Source: Scytolyngbya sp. HA4215-MV1 (GTDB lineage Bacteria > Cyanobacteriota > Cyanobacteriia > Leptolyngbyales > Leptolyngbyaceae). Taken from it: DNA of 64,000 nt. How positions within the stretch are numbered: the stretch's first letter is position 1; each line of letters opens with the position of its first letter. Both the position numbers and the translations under genes were made by a program. The stretch is taken from positions 496,001-560,000 of the forward strand of contig JAHHIA010000001.1 of assembly GCA_019359045.1 (NCBI GenBank), given 5' to 3'. The notes under the pieces are model-generated. The model worked only from the letters and a program-made list of their open reading frames with translations, was not told the origin of the DNA and made no database searches. This document shows positions 25,840 to 34,392 of the stretch, piece by piece.

Positions 25840-26200
25840 TTGAGGCTGCCTGCCTGGGAACCCTATGTGCCCAGCCGAGCCATGCAAGCGCAAAGTGTGG
25901 AGCGACGATGGCGACGTTTTTTGGGCAATCCACGGGTGCGGGTTAGCCGGATGTCTCTGCCACTGGTGATGGAGACATCATCGTCTGTATCTTGCCCACA
26001 ACACCACCGTGTTGTGGAACCGCTATGGCATGATTCACCTGTCCGTTGTTTGCTGTGGACGTGCTGCGCCATTGCTGTGGCGAGTTCTAGAACATGGCAG
26101 TATCTAGTAGCTAGTTTGTACCCACCCCTGGCAGAGTCCATAAAGGACGACAACTCCTGTCTCCACGCCCCTTGCTCCCGCAAGACCCAGAACCTTGTTT
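25840..26200 (+). pseudogene. DDE transposase remnant (IS4-like)
   Basis: Two frames carry pieces of one transposase: SVERRWRRFLGNPRVRV in one, then, after a shift near 25985, RLYLAHNTTVLWNRYGMIHL and SVVCCGRAAPLLWRVLEHGS in another. In relatives I recall from cyanobacteria the second piece reads with an Asp (L-D-T-T) that is part of the catalytic triad; here it is His-Asn, so activity would be lost. No terminal repeats were found. The debris abuts the truncated Uma2 gene. Confidence 0.6.
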
Positions 26201-26312
26201 TGCCTCGAATCGGGCTGAACGAGATTTTTATGACCAGATTTGGTTTACTCGGATTCGTTCTTTATCCCGCAAGCCGTGATCTGCTTTCCATTGATTAAGA
26301 TGTGTCAGGCAG

Positions 26313-26660
26313 TCAGGACACCACCTCGACCACTAGCATGGGAGACGGCATATCCTGAGTCACCGCGGCTCTTTTACCCCCAATGGCAGCAAACAATTCA
26401 TCAGCCAAAATCATTAAATCTGGCAGGCGCACCCGAAGCCGATTTCCTGTAACCACAATTTCTGTATCTTTATGACGAATTAGGCGAAGCGGGAAAAACT
26501 TGAGAAATTCTGCCAGAAAATAGAGAGAAATCAAGTTGTTTCTATCAGTTTCTGGAGGTATTTCAACAAGTTCGCCATCTATCAATTCATAACAGCTGTC
26601 TGTTCCATCGTCATAAGCCAGATATTCATTCAGAGTTAGTTTTTTTGCAGTTGTGATCAT
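26313..26660 (-). pseudogene. truncated Uma2-family endonuclease gene
   Basis: 115 residues, starting MITTAKKLTLNEYLAYDDGT. It has the N-terminal two thirds of an Uma2 (DUF820) protein: YELIDGELVEIPPETDRNN, VRLPDLMIL and PMLVVEVVS. Family members are about 190 residues; here a TGA follows immediately after VEVVS, so the last part of the PD-(D/E)XK-like core is missing. The break coincides with the edge of the transposase debris at 25840-26200, so insertion or deletion by that element is the likely cause. Confidence 0.75.
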
Positions 26661-26784
26661 GACACTTAACCTTGCAAACCCTAAGCTCAGCTACCTGTGC
26701 TTATAGTTTAACAGATGCGGGCGGATTGCCTATTGTTATATTGAATTGCACCCAGCTACTGAGAAATGGCTGAACAAGTGGTAA

Positions 26785-28995
26785 ATGAATCAAGTTGAGA
26801 AATTAAATCGAGAAGATTCAGTCGTGGACCCCTACACTACTAACCTCGCACACCTCCAGGATGAACTGCACCGCCTTGATGTGCTCATCAAAAAGGCAGT
26901 ACAGCAATTTCGCGCATCGCGTCAGCAAAATAACCCGGTTGAATTTCAAGGGTTATACATCTCCGATGACGAGATCGATCGCTCAATCTCAGAGCGACAT
27001 GAACCCCTGAATCAAATCTGGGCTGACTCCCAAACCAACGTTAGAAAACTGCATGCGGAAATCCAATCACGAGTTGCTGAAACTCCATCGACTGGCGTCA
27101 TTTTGCGGTTGCCCTACCTGCAAAAAGTATTTGACTTAAGCCTATTTGAAACCGACCTACTGCTATTGGCGATCGCCCCAGAAATTGACCTGCGCTATCA
27201 GCGGCTCTACGCCTATCTGCAAGATGATGTTACTCGCAAACGTCCCTCCATTGAGTTAGCGCTCCGCTTATTCTGCTATTCTCTAGCCGAACAGGTCAGC
27301 GCCCGAGCCGCCTTTCTCCCAGACTCACCCTTGCTTAAACATCATTTGCTGCTACTCCACGAAGATCCCACCGATCGCCCCTCCCCACTCCTCAGCCATT
27401 CCCTCAAACTCGACGATCGCATCACCGAATTTTTATTAGGCAGCGATCGGCCTGATGCTCGGCTCTGCACCCCCCGACCGTTCGCCCAGCAAATCGTCAC
27501 CCAGCAAACCCTCAACGACCTGTTCCTGCCCGACTCCGTTCAGACTGCGCTCCAGCACCTCATTACCCTCGATACTAGCCACACAGCTTGCATCTGTCTG
27601 CTGCACGGTTCTGCTGGCGTTGGCAAACAAACCTGTGCCCAGGCGATCGCCAGAGTCAAAAAGCGACCACTCCTGGTCGTGGACTTACCCGCCTTACTCA
27701 AAGCAGAACACCCCTTCCAGACCTTACTCACCCTTGCTTTCCGGGAGGCTCGTCTTTACCGCAGCCTGATCTATCTCAACGGTTGGCATGACCTGTTAGC
27801 CGATGCCGCCCACCTCAGTGCAATCCGTCAGATCGAGTTCGAAATCGAGCAATTGAAGGGGCTGGTTTTTGTCGCCAGTCAAACGTCCTGGCAGCCTACG
27901 TCCTATCGCTATCAATTTATTCAAATCGAGCTACCCTTACCCGACGAGCGATCGCGCCAGCACATCTGGCAACGCTGTCTCAGTCAAAAATCTACAGACG
28001 CTGACCTGCATCTCGGTTACCTCGCCAGTGCGTTTCGATTTACTCCTGGGCAAATCCAACAGGCGATCTCCCATGCCGAAACCCACGCTCATCTGCAACA
28101 AGGGACTCCCTATCGCCTTACCCAGTCTGACCTGCTGGTCGGGTGCCGTGCCGAATCGAGCCACAACCTGGCTACCCTGGCTCAAAAAGTGACTCCCCGA
28201 CGATCGTGGCAAGACTTAGTACTGCCCAAAGATACCCTGGCGCAGTTACAGGAACTCTGTCAGCAGGTGCGCCATCGCAAGCGAGTCTATACTGACTGGG
28301 GCTTTGACCAGCGATTGAGTTTAGGGAAAGGCGCGATCGCCTTATTTAGGGGTGACTCTGGTACTGGTAAAACCCTTAGTGCCGAAATCATTGCCAGAGA
28401 GCTAGGACTGGATCTTTACAAAATCGACCTCTCTCTCGTGGTCAGCAAGTACATCGGCGAAACTGAAAAGAATCTCAGTCAGGTCTTTCAAGAAGCTCAA
28501 AAAAGTAATGCCATTCTCTTTTTTGACGAAGCTGATGCCTTGTTTGGCAAGCGTGCCGATGTCAAAGACGCCCACGATCGCTATGCTAATATCGAAACCA
28601 ACTATCTATTGCAACGGGTTGAAGAATACGAAGGCATCATCATCCTGGCAAGCAATCTGAGCAAAAACATCGATCCAGCATTTATCCGACGACTGCATTT
28701 CAGCATTGAATTTCCTTTTCCCACCGAAGCCGATCGCCTGCAAATTTGGCAGAGGATGTTTCCTCCTCAGGCTCCCCGATTCAACGATATAGACTTTGAG
28801 TTCCTGTCAAGCAAATTCAAAATCACTGGAGGCAATATCAAAAACGTGGCTCTTACCGCTGCCTTTCGAGCTGCCGAAGAGGGTAGCCCTATCCAGATGA
28901 AACACTTGATCTTGTCCATGAAACGCGAATATCAGAAGCTTGGCAGGATTTGTGAAAGAACCGAATTTGAACCCTATTACGAACTCGTGCGGTAA
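26785..28995 (+). CDS. two-domain AAA+ ATPase, contractile-injection-system type
   Basis: 736 residues. The N-terminal 230 residues are helical with LSLFETDLLLLAIAPEIDLR, the winged-helix-like region seen in AAA+ proteins of extracellular or thylakoid contractile injection systems (Afp15-like). A first, probably weak ATPase site is GSAGVGKQT (from residue 275) without a clear Walker B. The second is complete: GDSGTGKT (523-530), FFDEADALFG (D581-E582), with sensor LASNLSKNIDPAFIRR. Such ATPases are thought to help assemble or recycle the sheath apparatus. No sheath, tube or baseplate genes are in the window, so it is an orphan here and the role is inferred. Confidence 0.75.
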   Translation: MNQVEKLNREDSVVDPYTTNLAHLQDELHRLDVLIKKAVQQFRASRQQNNPVEFQGLYISDDEIDRSISERHEPLNQIWADSQTNVRKLHAEIQSRVAETPSTGVILRLPYLQKVFDLSLFETDLLLLAIAPEIDLRYQRLYAYLQDDVTRKRPSIELALRLFCYSLAEQVSARAAFLPDSPLLKHHLLLLHEDPTDRPSPLLSHSLKLDDRITEFLLGSDRPDARLCTPRPFAQQIVTQQTLNDLFLPDSVQTALQHLITLDTSHTACICLLHGSAGVGKQTCAQAIARVKKRPLLVVDLPALLKAEHPFQTLLTLAFREARLYRSLIYLNGWHDLLADAAHLSAIRQIEFEIEQLKGLVFVASQTSWQPTSYRYQFIQIELPLPDERSRQHIWQRCLSQKSTDADLHLGYLASAFRFTPGQIQQAISHAETHAHLQQGTPYRLTQSDLLVGCRAESSHNLATLAQKVTPRRSWQDLVLPKDTLAQLQELCQQVRHRKRVYTDWGFDQRLSLGKGAIALFRGDSGTGKTLSAEIIARELGLDLYKIDLSLVVSKYIGETEKNLSQVFQEAQKSNAILFFDEADALFGKRADVKDAHDRYANIETNYLLQRVEEYEGIIILASNLSKNIDPAFIRRLHFSIEFPFPTEADRLQIWQRMFPPQAPRFNDIDFEFLSSKFKITGGNIKNVALTAAFRAAEEGSPIQMKHLILSMKREYQKLGRICERTEFEPYYELVR

Positions 28996-29168
28996 CGGCA
29001 CCGCTGCAGAGAAAGTGCCCAAAGATGTTGGCATTTAACCCGTACAGTCTTGGGGGAGAATTTTGAGAAAGCTGAGTCTTGGTCATCAGTTGCCGCAACG
29101 CCCGGTCGTTTCGTAGCTAATGCCAGTAAGCTGGTTATGATAACTAGCGGTATTTACAACAGGTAGAC

Positions 29169-29576
29169 ATGGACAAGAAGCCCGATTCCCAGGCAAAGGC
29201 GATCGCAGAAACCCCAACTCGGCAAGCAGAGAGCGAAGCCCAGCCCAAGCAGGGTGTGAAAGAAGCCAGTTTGGCAGAAATCGCTCAAGATCCAGAAGAA
29301 CTGATCAAACCGTTGAAAGAACTGATTACTGCTCTGGAACGCAGGCAAAAGATTGTTCAAGAGATGGGCGACTATCGCACGGTGCTGCAAAGTTTAGTTT
29401 CTGGTGATTTGCTATCTGGAGAAGAATTGGAACGGGCGAAACAGGTGATTCAGTCGCTGGGCAAGCTCGTCAAAGCAACGATCGATCATCAAAATGCTTT
29501 GGCTACAGCTTCAGAAGTAATGCCTGCTTTAGATAAGATACTGGGTGTCCAATCTAAGAAAATGAGTCAGGAATAG
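29169..29576 (+). CDS. hypothetical helical protein
   Basis: 135 residues: a Gln/Ala/Glu-rich, probably disordered first 40 residues (AKAIAETPTRQAESEAQPKQ), then long amphipathic helices (LIKPLKELITALERRQKIVQ and GDLLSGEELERAKQVIQSLG). No catalytic motif or membrane segment is seen. It follows the AAA+ ATPase at 173 bases on the same strand, so a joint transcript is possible. Unrecognised. Confidence 0.65.
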   Translation: MDKKPDSQAKAIAETPTRQAESEAQPKQGVKEASLAEIAQDPEELIKPLKELITALERRQKIVQEMGDYRTVLQSLVSGDLLSGEELERAKQVIQSLGKLVKATIDHQNALATASEVMPALDKILGVQSKKMSQE

Positions 29577-29628
29577 CCACGATCGCCACAGAGTTTGAAC
29601 CGTTTCTCAGCCTGATGACCGCAGTAAA

Positions 29629-30426
29629 CTACGACAGGGGAGGAGAAAGAAGACCCCGATCAGATTGGGACAGATCCGCTAGAGCAGCAGGTTCTGATTC
29701 TTCAGAAAAGCTTGCCACCACCGGACTATGGTCACTCAATTCTTCCCATACTGGAGATGCTAGGACGACACACTTATCCAGATAGCGATACCAGGCAGCT
29801 GGAACAAAAATGCCATCACAGTGGTAGACTGTCGTTTTATCCCGGCTCCATCGCAGGGTTTGGGTGAGATTACGATTTGGGTTCGCCGCCTGCCAACAAC
29901 TGATCAAGCCAAACTCTTTGCGCAATCGCTCCAATAACCATAAATCTTGATCTTGTTGCTTTTCGGTGGGGTGCCGGACGCCAACGGTCAGGTTAAAATC
30001 CCCCCCAATCAGTAAGTCGCAATCACCAGAGAGACTGGCGATCCAATCAAGAATTCGATTGATTGAGGGTTTATAAGGCGCTGGAGCATGGATACTGAAG
30101 ACCCGCAACCTCCGTTCCCGCATAGGCGACCAGGCAAACCCTTCGACCTCCACCCCAACTACATTTCCCTCAAACTCAGGAACTGTGATCTCATTGACCG
30201 TTCCCGATCGCACAAATACCGCACTGCCCCAGGAATGATTCCCCACCCCGACCCACTTCAGCTGATTTTGGTGAATCTCCCAGAATTGCTGGGTAACAGA
30301 TTGTTCCGGTGGGCAAGTTTCCTGTACTAGAAAAATATCAGGGTTTGCAACTTCAAAAAGCTGAGTCCAGTGGACGCGCTGATCTTGTTTTCCTCCACAC
30401 CGGAGATTGTAGGTTGCAATTTTCAT
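29629..30426 (-). CDS. endonuclease/exonuclease/phosphatase-fold protein
   Basis: 265 residues. The EEP fold metal and catalytic motifs are present: ATYNLRCGGKQ, FLVQETCP (Glu), SIHAPAP, LIGGDFNLTVG (Asp-Asn) and LSDHSPVVA (Asp-His). Such enzymes cut phosphodiester or phosphomonoester bonds in nucleic acid, lipid or inositol substrates; the substrate cannot be told. There is no signal peptide. It is transcribed convergently with the helical protein at 29169. Confidence 0.88.
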   Translation of the reverse strand: MKIATYNLRCGGKQDQRVHWTQLFEVANPDIFLVQETCPPEQSVTQQFWEIHQNQLKWVGVGNHSWGSAVFVRSGTVNEITVPEFEGNVVGVEVEGFAWSPMRERRLRVFSIHAPAPYKPSINRILDWIASLSGDCDLLIGGDFNLTVGVRHPTEKQQDQDLWLLERLRKEFGLISCWQAANPNRNLTQTLRWSRDKTTVYHCDGIFVPAAWYRYLDKCVVLASPVWEELSDHSPVVASFSEESEPAALADLSQSDRGLLSPPLS

Positions 30427-30464
30427 CGGGGTTCTCTTCGGTACGAATCAAATTATTAGCAGGA

Positions 30465-30956
30465 TCAAGGATAATCAATCAGAACAGGACCTTCTGGAAT
30501 GAATCGCGCTTGAAAATTGGTTTTCTTATTCTTCCCTCGCAAGCTTCCAATCGGAATCGGCGTTTTAAGCTGTTCTAATTCTTGAATCTCCCAAAACACC
30601 GCCCAGGTTGGGGCGTCGGTCACAGTCGATTTAGGGCGATACATCGCTTTACCGGGATAGCGACCTCGACGCGATCCCACATAGCCTACGTAGAGTCCTC
30701 GCCAGGTCACTTCCGGGTTCAAGGGTTGATCGCCTTTGGCATGAGAGGCATAGATGAAGACCTCGATCGCCTGACTGTCCCGCAGCTTTTCGACCTCTCC
30801 AAACAATTCAAAGTCCATGCTGCCAAAGGCAATTTTGGGGAGGTGCTCAGGCGGCAGATCATCCGAGTCGAATTGGGCTGCGATCGCCTCCATCCCTGAG
30901 ATCAGATGGTTCTCTGGGACGGGAACAAGGATTGCGAAGGCGTGGGTCTTTTGCAT
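30465..30956 (-). CDS. conserved-looking hypothetical protein
   Basis: 163 residues without membrane segments or known motifs. Phrases such as WRGLYVGYVGSRRGRYPGKA and TWAVFWEIQELEQLKTPIPI suggest a compact alpha/beta fold, and many aromatic residues suggest a folded rather than random product. The start MQKTHAFAILVPVPENHLIS is the only one near the 5' end. It precedes the EEP gene by 38 bases on the same strand, so the two are likely one operon. Confidence 0.7.
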   Translation of the reverse strand: MQKTHAFAILVPVPENHLISGMEAIAAQFDSDDLPPEHLPKIAFGSMDFELFGEVEKLRDSQAIEVFIYASHAKGDQPLNPEVTWRGLYVGYVGSRRGRYPGKAMYRPKSTVTDAPTWAVFWEIQELEQLKTPIPIGSLRGKNKKTNFQARFIPEGPVLIDYP

Positions 30957-31574
30957 GAATCAAGCACTATTGAACAAAAAGTCGGCTTTTCTAGCCTACA
31001 AGGGTTGGATCAGTTTTGGGGAAACTTGAAATAGGTCTGTTAAGCGACTGTTATTGAGCGAAGCACACATAGAACAACTTTTTACGATGTAGTTTTACAA
31101 ATCTAGAGAATTTTTAACGTGAAAGAACCTGCTTATCCGGATTGTTTGCTCGTTTTGATAACCCAGCTGAAAATCTTGTAAGGATTGCAATAGCTGAGCT
31201 GCAAAGGTGGATAATCTCTCTTTCAGATTATTCTATTTTGAGAAGCATTTTAAATCAGGGGATGGCTTTTCGGCAGGACACCCCGCACGCAGCTTAGCAG
31301 CAATGAATGGAGAGAGAGTGAGCACAACTAAGCCAAGGGGCAGGTATTCAACTTGCCTGATGTTATAGTCATTCGACTTCGCTCAGGGCAAAAGCTGGCT
31401 GAGACTCCGCTCAGCCAGCGGGTAATTTGTTTGCTAGAAATCTTTTAATCCAGTCAACAACAGCTAGAGCACACTAACCTGAATCAGTTGAAAAATATGT
31501 GTACCTAGAGCCATCCGCTCCAGAGAGCGGAGATTGCTAATACCAAAAGCAATCCGGTCGTCAGTGAAATTTGA
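30957..31574. other. gene-poor spacer
   Basis: 618 bases without a supportable gene. A hairpin at 31394-31419 is the only marked structure. The rest is AT-rich, with no HIP1 except near the ends, consistent with decayed DNA next to the IS1 element. Confidence 0.5.
31394..31419. repeat. hairpin repeat
   Basis: GCTGGCTGAG (31394-31403), loop ACTCCG, CTCAGCCAGC (31410-31419): an exact 10-bp stem. It is preceded by TTCGACTTCGCTCAGGGC, a phrase often seen with such cyanobacterial spacer hairpins. Confidence 0.7.
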
Positions 31575-31744
31575 TTACAAAATCAGGGGTCCTTTCTGGA
31601 AGCGGTTGCCATGGCTTCGTTCTCGCACCCATTGCCAGGAAACTAGATTGAGTAACAGTCCGATTAGGAATAGCACAACCATTAAGGCGATTTGATGCCA
31701 GGCAATGGGATGGACTAATAAATCAGCGATGACATGGAAAAAGA
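31575..31744 (-). pseudogene. 3' part of a membrane-protein gene split by IS1
   Basis: Up to the left end of the IS1 element the minus strand reads FFHVIADLLVHPIAWHQIAL then MVVLFLIGLLLNLVSWQWVR, ending QKGPLIL and a TAA at 31577-31575. One strong membrane helix is seen. It has no start of its own and begins exactly at the element edge. Its missing 5' part is probably the fragment at 32606-32674 on the other side of the element. Confidence 0.6.
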
Positions 31745-32605
31745 GGTAGTGTCATTACGTAAGGGATAGAGGAAAATAAACCATTTGTTTGTGTTGCAGT
31801 TTCTCTCGAATCTTTTGGTTGTAGTGATGAGTGAAGTTCCAAATCGCTCCAATGTGATTATCCAACTTCTTCGAGAACGATAAGCTTTGTCTAACCAAGC
31901 GTGAGATGCGTTGGCGTAGAGTGTTATTCACCCGCTCAATCTGATTGCTTGAACCAGACTCTTTGCCAACTGCAAAATGTTGATTGCTCGGTAGCACACA
32001 GGCATAAGCTTCCCAATAGTCAGTGTAGATACGAGCATATTGTTGATATCGCCGCGGTAGAGAGTCCCACAACGCTTGTGCTGACTCGGCAGAATGATCG
32101 CCAACATGACACCCGCTAATTTCACGAGTCTTCCCATTGATCGCTAACCAGACCCATTGTTTATTGCCTTTATCATCAACGAATGACTATAATTCATCCA
32201 TCTGAACCACGAGGCGGGACGTTGTTTTGGCAACGACCCTTGCCTGTTGTAGCACTTCGGCATAGCACGCATTCACGTTATTACAACCAACTTTCTGACA
32301 ACTGGAGCACGCGGGCAATGCCTGCCAGTGGCATGCGTTCGAGCAACATTCGATCAATCAAAGCAAAGGTATCCCGCTCTTTGGGTTTCCACTGCGGATT
32401 TTCGACAAACTGACGACCACAATTCCGGCACTTGTAGTTTTGTTTGCCGCGTTGTGTTTCACCATTTTTCATGATGTCGTCCGAGCTGCAGTTGGGACAG
32501 AGGAGATAAGGCTTCGTACGAGAGGACTGAGATTCACAGATGCAGAATGACTAGACCATGATAGCTACTCATAATTATCTCTGCCTTTTACGAAAAGGCA
32601 CTACC
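31745..32605 (-). mobile_element. IS1-family insertion sequence, inactivated
   Basis: 861 bases bounded by imperfect inverted repeats: GGTAGTGTCATTACGTAAGG at the left (31745) and, on the complement of the right end (32605), GGTAGTGCCTTTTCGTAAAA. The single transposase gene inside is broken. I see no convincing target duplication next to the ends (left flank AAAAAGA, right flank AAGCTGC), so the element is old or was rearranged. Confidence 0.75.
31755..32520 (-). pseudogene. IS1-family transposase, frameshift plus amber stop
   Basis: The N-terminal part has a zinc ribbon (LLCPNCSSDDIMKNG and YKCRNCGRQFVE) and an HTH (LAGIARVLQLSESWL), and stops at about 32281. In the next frame it resumes as NVNACYAEVLQQARVV and LVVQMDEL, meets TAG (32189-32187) where relatives have Trp, then continues SFVDDKGNKQWVWLAINGK, IYTDYWEAYACVLPSN and NQIERVNNTLRQRISRLVRQ. 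The DDE residues (MDEL, TDYW, IERVN) remain, but the gene is dead from one shift and one stop. IS1 can use a programmed shift, but not the TAG. Confidence 0.8.
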
Positions 32606-32674
32606 AAGCTGCCCTTTCAGAATCGAGTACCAATCAGCATTCAGGAATCTCAGACCGCCTAAAATTGCCTTCTG
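32606..32674 (-). pseudogene. 5' part of the IS1-split membrane-protein gene
   Basis: Immediately right of the IS1 element the minus strand reads KAILGGLRFLNADWYSILKG then QL in an open frame that ends exactly at the element. The phrase looks like a real protein segment, not random sequence. With the 31575-31744 piece it would make a small protein with one or two helices. The true start was not found; the ferredoxin gene lies only 70 bases upstream on the same strand. Confidence 0.45.
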
Positions 32675-32743
32675 GGGCGGATGACATCCTACAGTCGTGA
32701 GGAGAAGGGAAGGGCACCGCAGCCGACAAAGACCGATCATCGG

Positions 32744-33049
32744 TTACGTCGCTACTTCTTCTTCCTTATGAGTTTCGATCGTGCAATCTGAAGTGGGATG
32801 AGCAATACAAATCAGCACATAGCCTTCAGCCATACGATCTTCATCCAGATAAGACCCCTCTGATTGATCCACCGAACCCTCAACTATTTTGCCTGTACAA
32901 GTCGAACAAACACCCTGACGACAGGAATAGGGTAGCTCCATCCCTTGAGTTTCAGCCGTTTCAAGAATATAAGCATCTTCAGGAACTTCTACGGTTTGAT
33001 CAATTCCCTCAGTTTCGTTTATCAACCGGATTTTGTAAGCATTTGTCAT
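32744..33049 (-). CDS. plant-type 2Fe-2S ferredoxin
   Basis: 101 residues. Ligands C43, C48, C51 ([10 protein letters not shown]) and C81 ([10 protein letters not shown]) are in standard spacing. The acidic C-terminus (IETHKEEE) and [19 protein letters not shown] are typical of soluble electron-donor ferredoxins. [12 protein letters not shown] rather than SCRAGACSTC marks it as a paralogue of the main photosynthetic PetF, perhaps used under stress or fermentation. The downstream membrane-protein gene was split by IS1, so a former operon may be broken. Confidence 0.9.
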   Translation of the reverse strand: MTNAYKIRLINETEGIDQTVEVPEDAYILETAETQGMELPYSCRQGVCSTCTGKIVEGSVDQSEGSYLDEDRMAEGYVLICIAHPTSDCTIETHKEEEVAT

Positions 33050-33464
33050 TGTTTAGACCTCCTCATTAAGTGCCCCTATCCAATCAATATTGGTGCTTTC
33101 CTTATGCCCGAAAGCAATTGGGTACTGATTATGTTGTGAAAAGGCTAGCTCAATGCTTTCAACTTCTTCTCTACCAGAAGTTAGCTTTGTAAAAAGTCCA
33201 TCACCTCCTTGTCAGCTGCCTCAATATCCTGTCAATCATAGGATAAACAATCTCATTGTCGAATCCTCACCTGAGCGAAACGCAGTAAACCCACGTTCTC
33301 TTTGGTTGAGACCCTGTCGCAACATGATAAGCATTCACCGCACTCAATGGCAGTCTAGGGTTTAAGTTCAATGAGGCGATCTCGTTCCAGCCGATTGCAA
33401 TACTCAGGAATAGATTGGCGATTACTGAGAAAAGCTATCCCAGGGTGGAGATCCTCAACCAATT
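33050..33464. other. spacer between two minus-strand genes
   Basis: 415 bases with no gene I can support. It must carry the promoter of the ferredoxin gene in its left part; I see no clear operator or hairpin. Confidence 0.4.
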
Positions 33465-33680
33465 TCAGGAGCCAACTTTGCCAAATGGTTTATCATTGAC
33501 TGCTTTAAAATTTTCCGCCATCCCTTCTAAAGTGGACTGGTCTGGAAACCTCACCACGATCTTTTGAGCATTTAGGAGGCTTTGGTGAAGGGGAATACGG
33601 TCGGCATCAATCACAACCCCAATTCGACCATCCCCAGCCTGCACTTTGTCGCCAATTTCATAAATTGTTTGTTTATCCAT
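33465..33680 (-). CDS. small hypothetical protein
   Basis: 71 residues from ATG 33680 (a Met at 33704 would add 8). It starts MDKQTIYEIGDKVQAGDGRI and continues GVVIDADRIPLHQSLLNAQK. The pattern of Gly and Val with KIVVRFPDQSTLEG suggests a small SH3-like or KOW-like beta barrel. Not recognised. It follows the 113-residue gene at 48 bases on the same strand, so they may form an operon. Confidence 0.6.
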   Translation of the reverse strand: MDKQTIYEIGDKVQAGDGRIGVVIDADRIPLHQSLLNAQKIVVRFPDQSTLEGMAENFKAVNDKPFGKVGS

Positions 33681-33728
33681 ATTTCCAGCCTTCTGTCTGT
33701 GCAATTTAATCTACGACACTCCTCAGCG

Positions 33729-34070
33729 TCACTTCAAAGTATTGCCTGCTTGAGCTAATAACTTGCCCATTTCCTCAATCTTTGCCGCCATTTCGGCGGA
33801 TTCATCCTCGATCTCAGCCGCTGCAGCAGACGTCTCTTGCCCCAGTGCTTTCAGCAGTTTTGAAATATCACTGATATTGCCGCTTAAAACAGCCTGTTTG
33901 AGTTCGCCAAGATCCCCAAAAATTTCAGTCTCCTGAAGTTGCTTTTCCCAACGTTCGATCAAAACGATCGCAACGACTGGATCAGCAGAAGCCAGATTTT
34001 GTTGTAAGAGATGAATTGTGGATTCCAGATCAGTTGCTTGAGTGGTATCAGATTGAGAGGTATCAGACAT
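33729..34070 (-). CDS. small helical hypothetical protein
   Basis: 113 residues, acidic, starting MSDTSQSDTTQATDLESTIH. It is predicted almost wholly helical: VVAIVLIERWEKQLQ, then LKQAVLSGNISDISKLLKAL and an Ala/Glu-rich end (EIEDESAEMAAKIEEMGKLL) that may be a coiled coil. No signal or membrane segment. Function unknown; probably in an operon with the 71-residue gene. Confidence 0.6.
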   Translation of the reverse strand: MSDTSQSDTTQATDLESTIHLLQQNLASADPVVAIVLIERWEKQLQETEIFGDLGELKQAVLSGNISDISKLLKALGQETSAAAAEIEDESAEMAAKIEEMGKLLAQAGNTLK

Positions 34071-34392
34071 TGTTATTTCCCTATCGTGTCGGTTTTGCTT
34101 TAAAGGATACCTAGCGTAAGTTAAGACTAGCAGCCAGATCCAATCTTCTGCCTCTATCTATAGCCTGACGCATCCAATCTGGTTTGGCTTTTTCAGAAAC
34201 AGCTGTCGTACACGCCGCTTCATGCAATTTCAGGACATAGAGCGCTGAATTTTGCAACGAGAACAGTCACTTGCTTTCTTTCAATAGAGAGACGCAATCT
34301 GATGGCTGAATCATTAGGCTTAATCTCAAACAGATTCTTGATCCTCTGGTAGATGGCTGTGAAAATTCGGATTAATGCTCAGGCATGTAATT
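34071..34392. other. divergent spacer before the transketolase gene
   Basis: 322 bases between divergent genes (113-residue protein and transketolase). No gene or clear site is seen; the promoters of both should lie here. Confidence 0.4.

Noticed and set aside
25863-26183. 106-codon minus-strand frame opposite the transposase debris
   Set aside because: The plus strand holds recognisable transposase pieces; the minus translation has no family likeness.
31745-32605. IS1 as an active element with programmed frameshift
   Set aside because: A TAG within the DDE frame and no target duplication argue for a dead copy.
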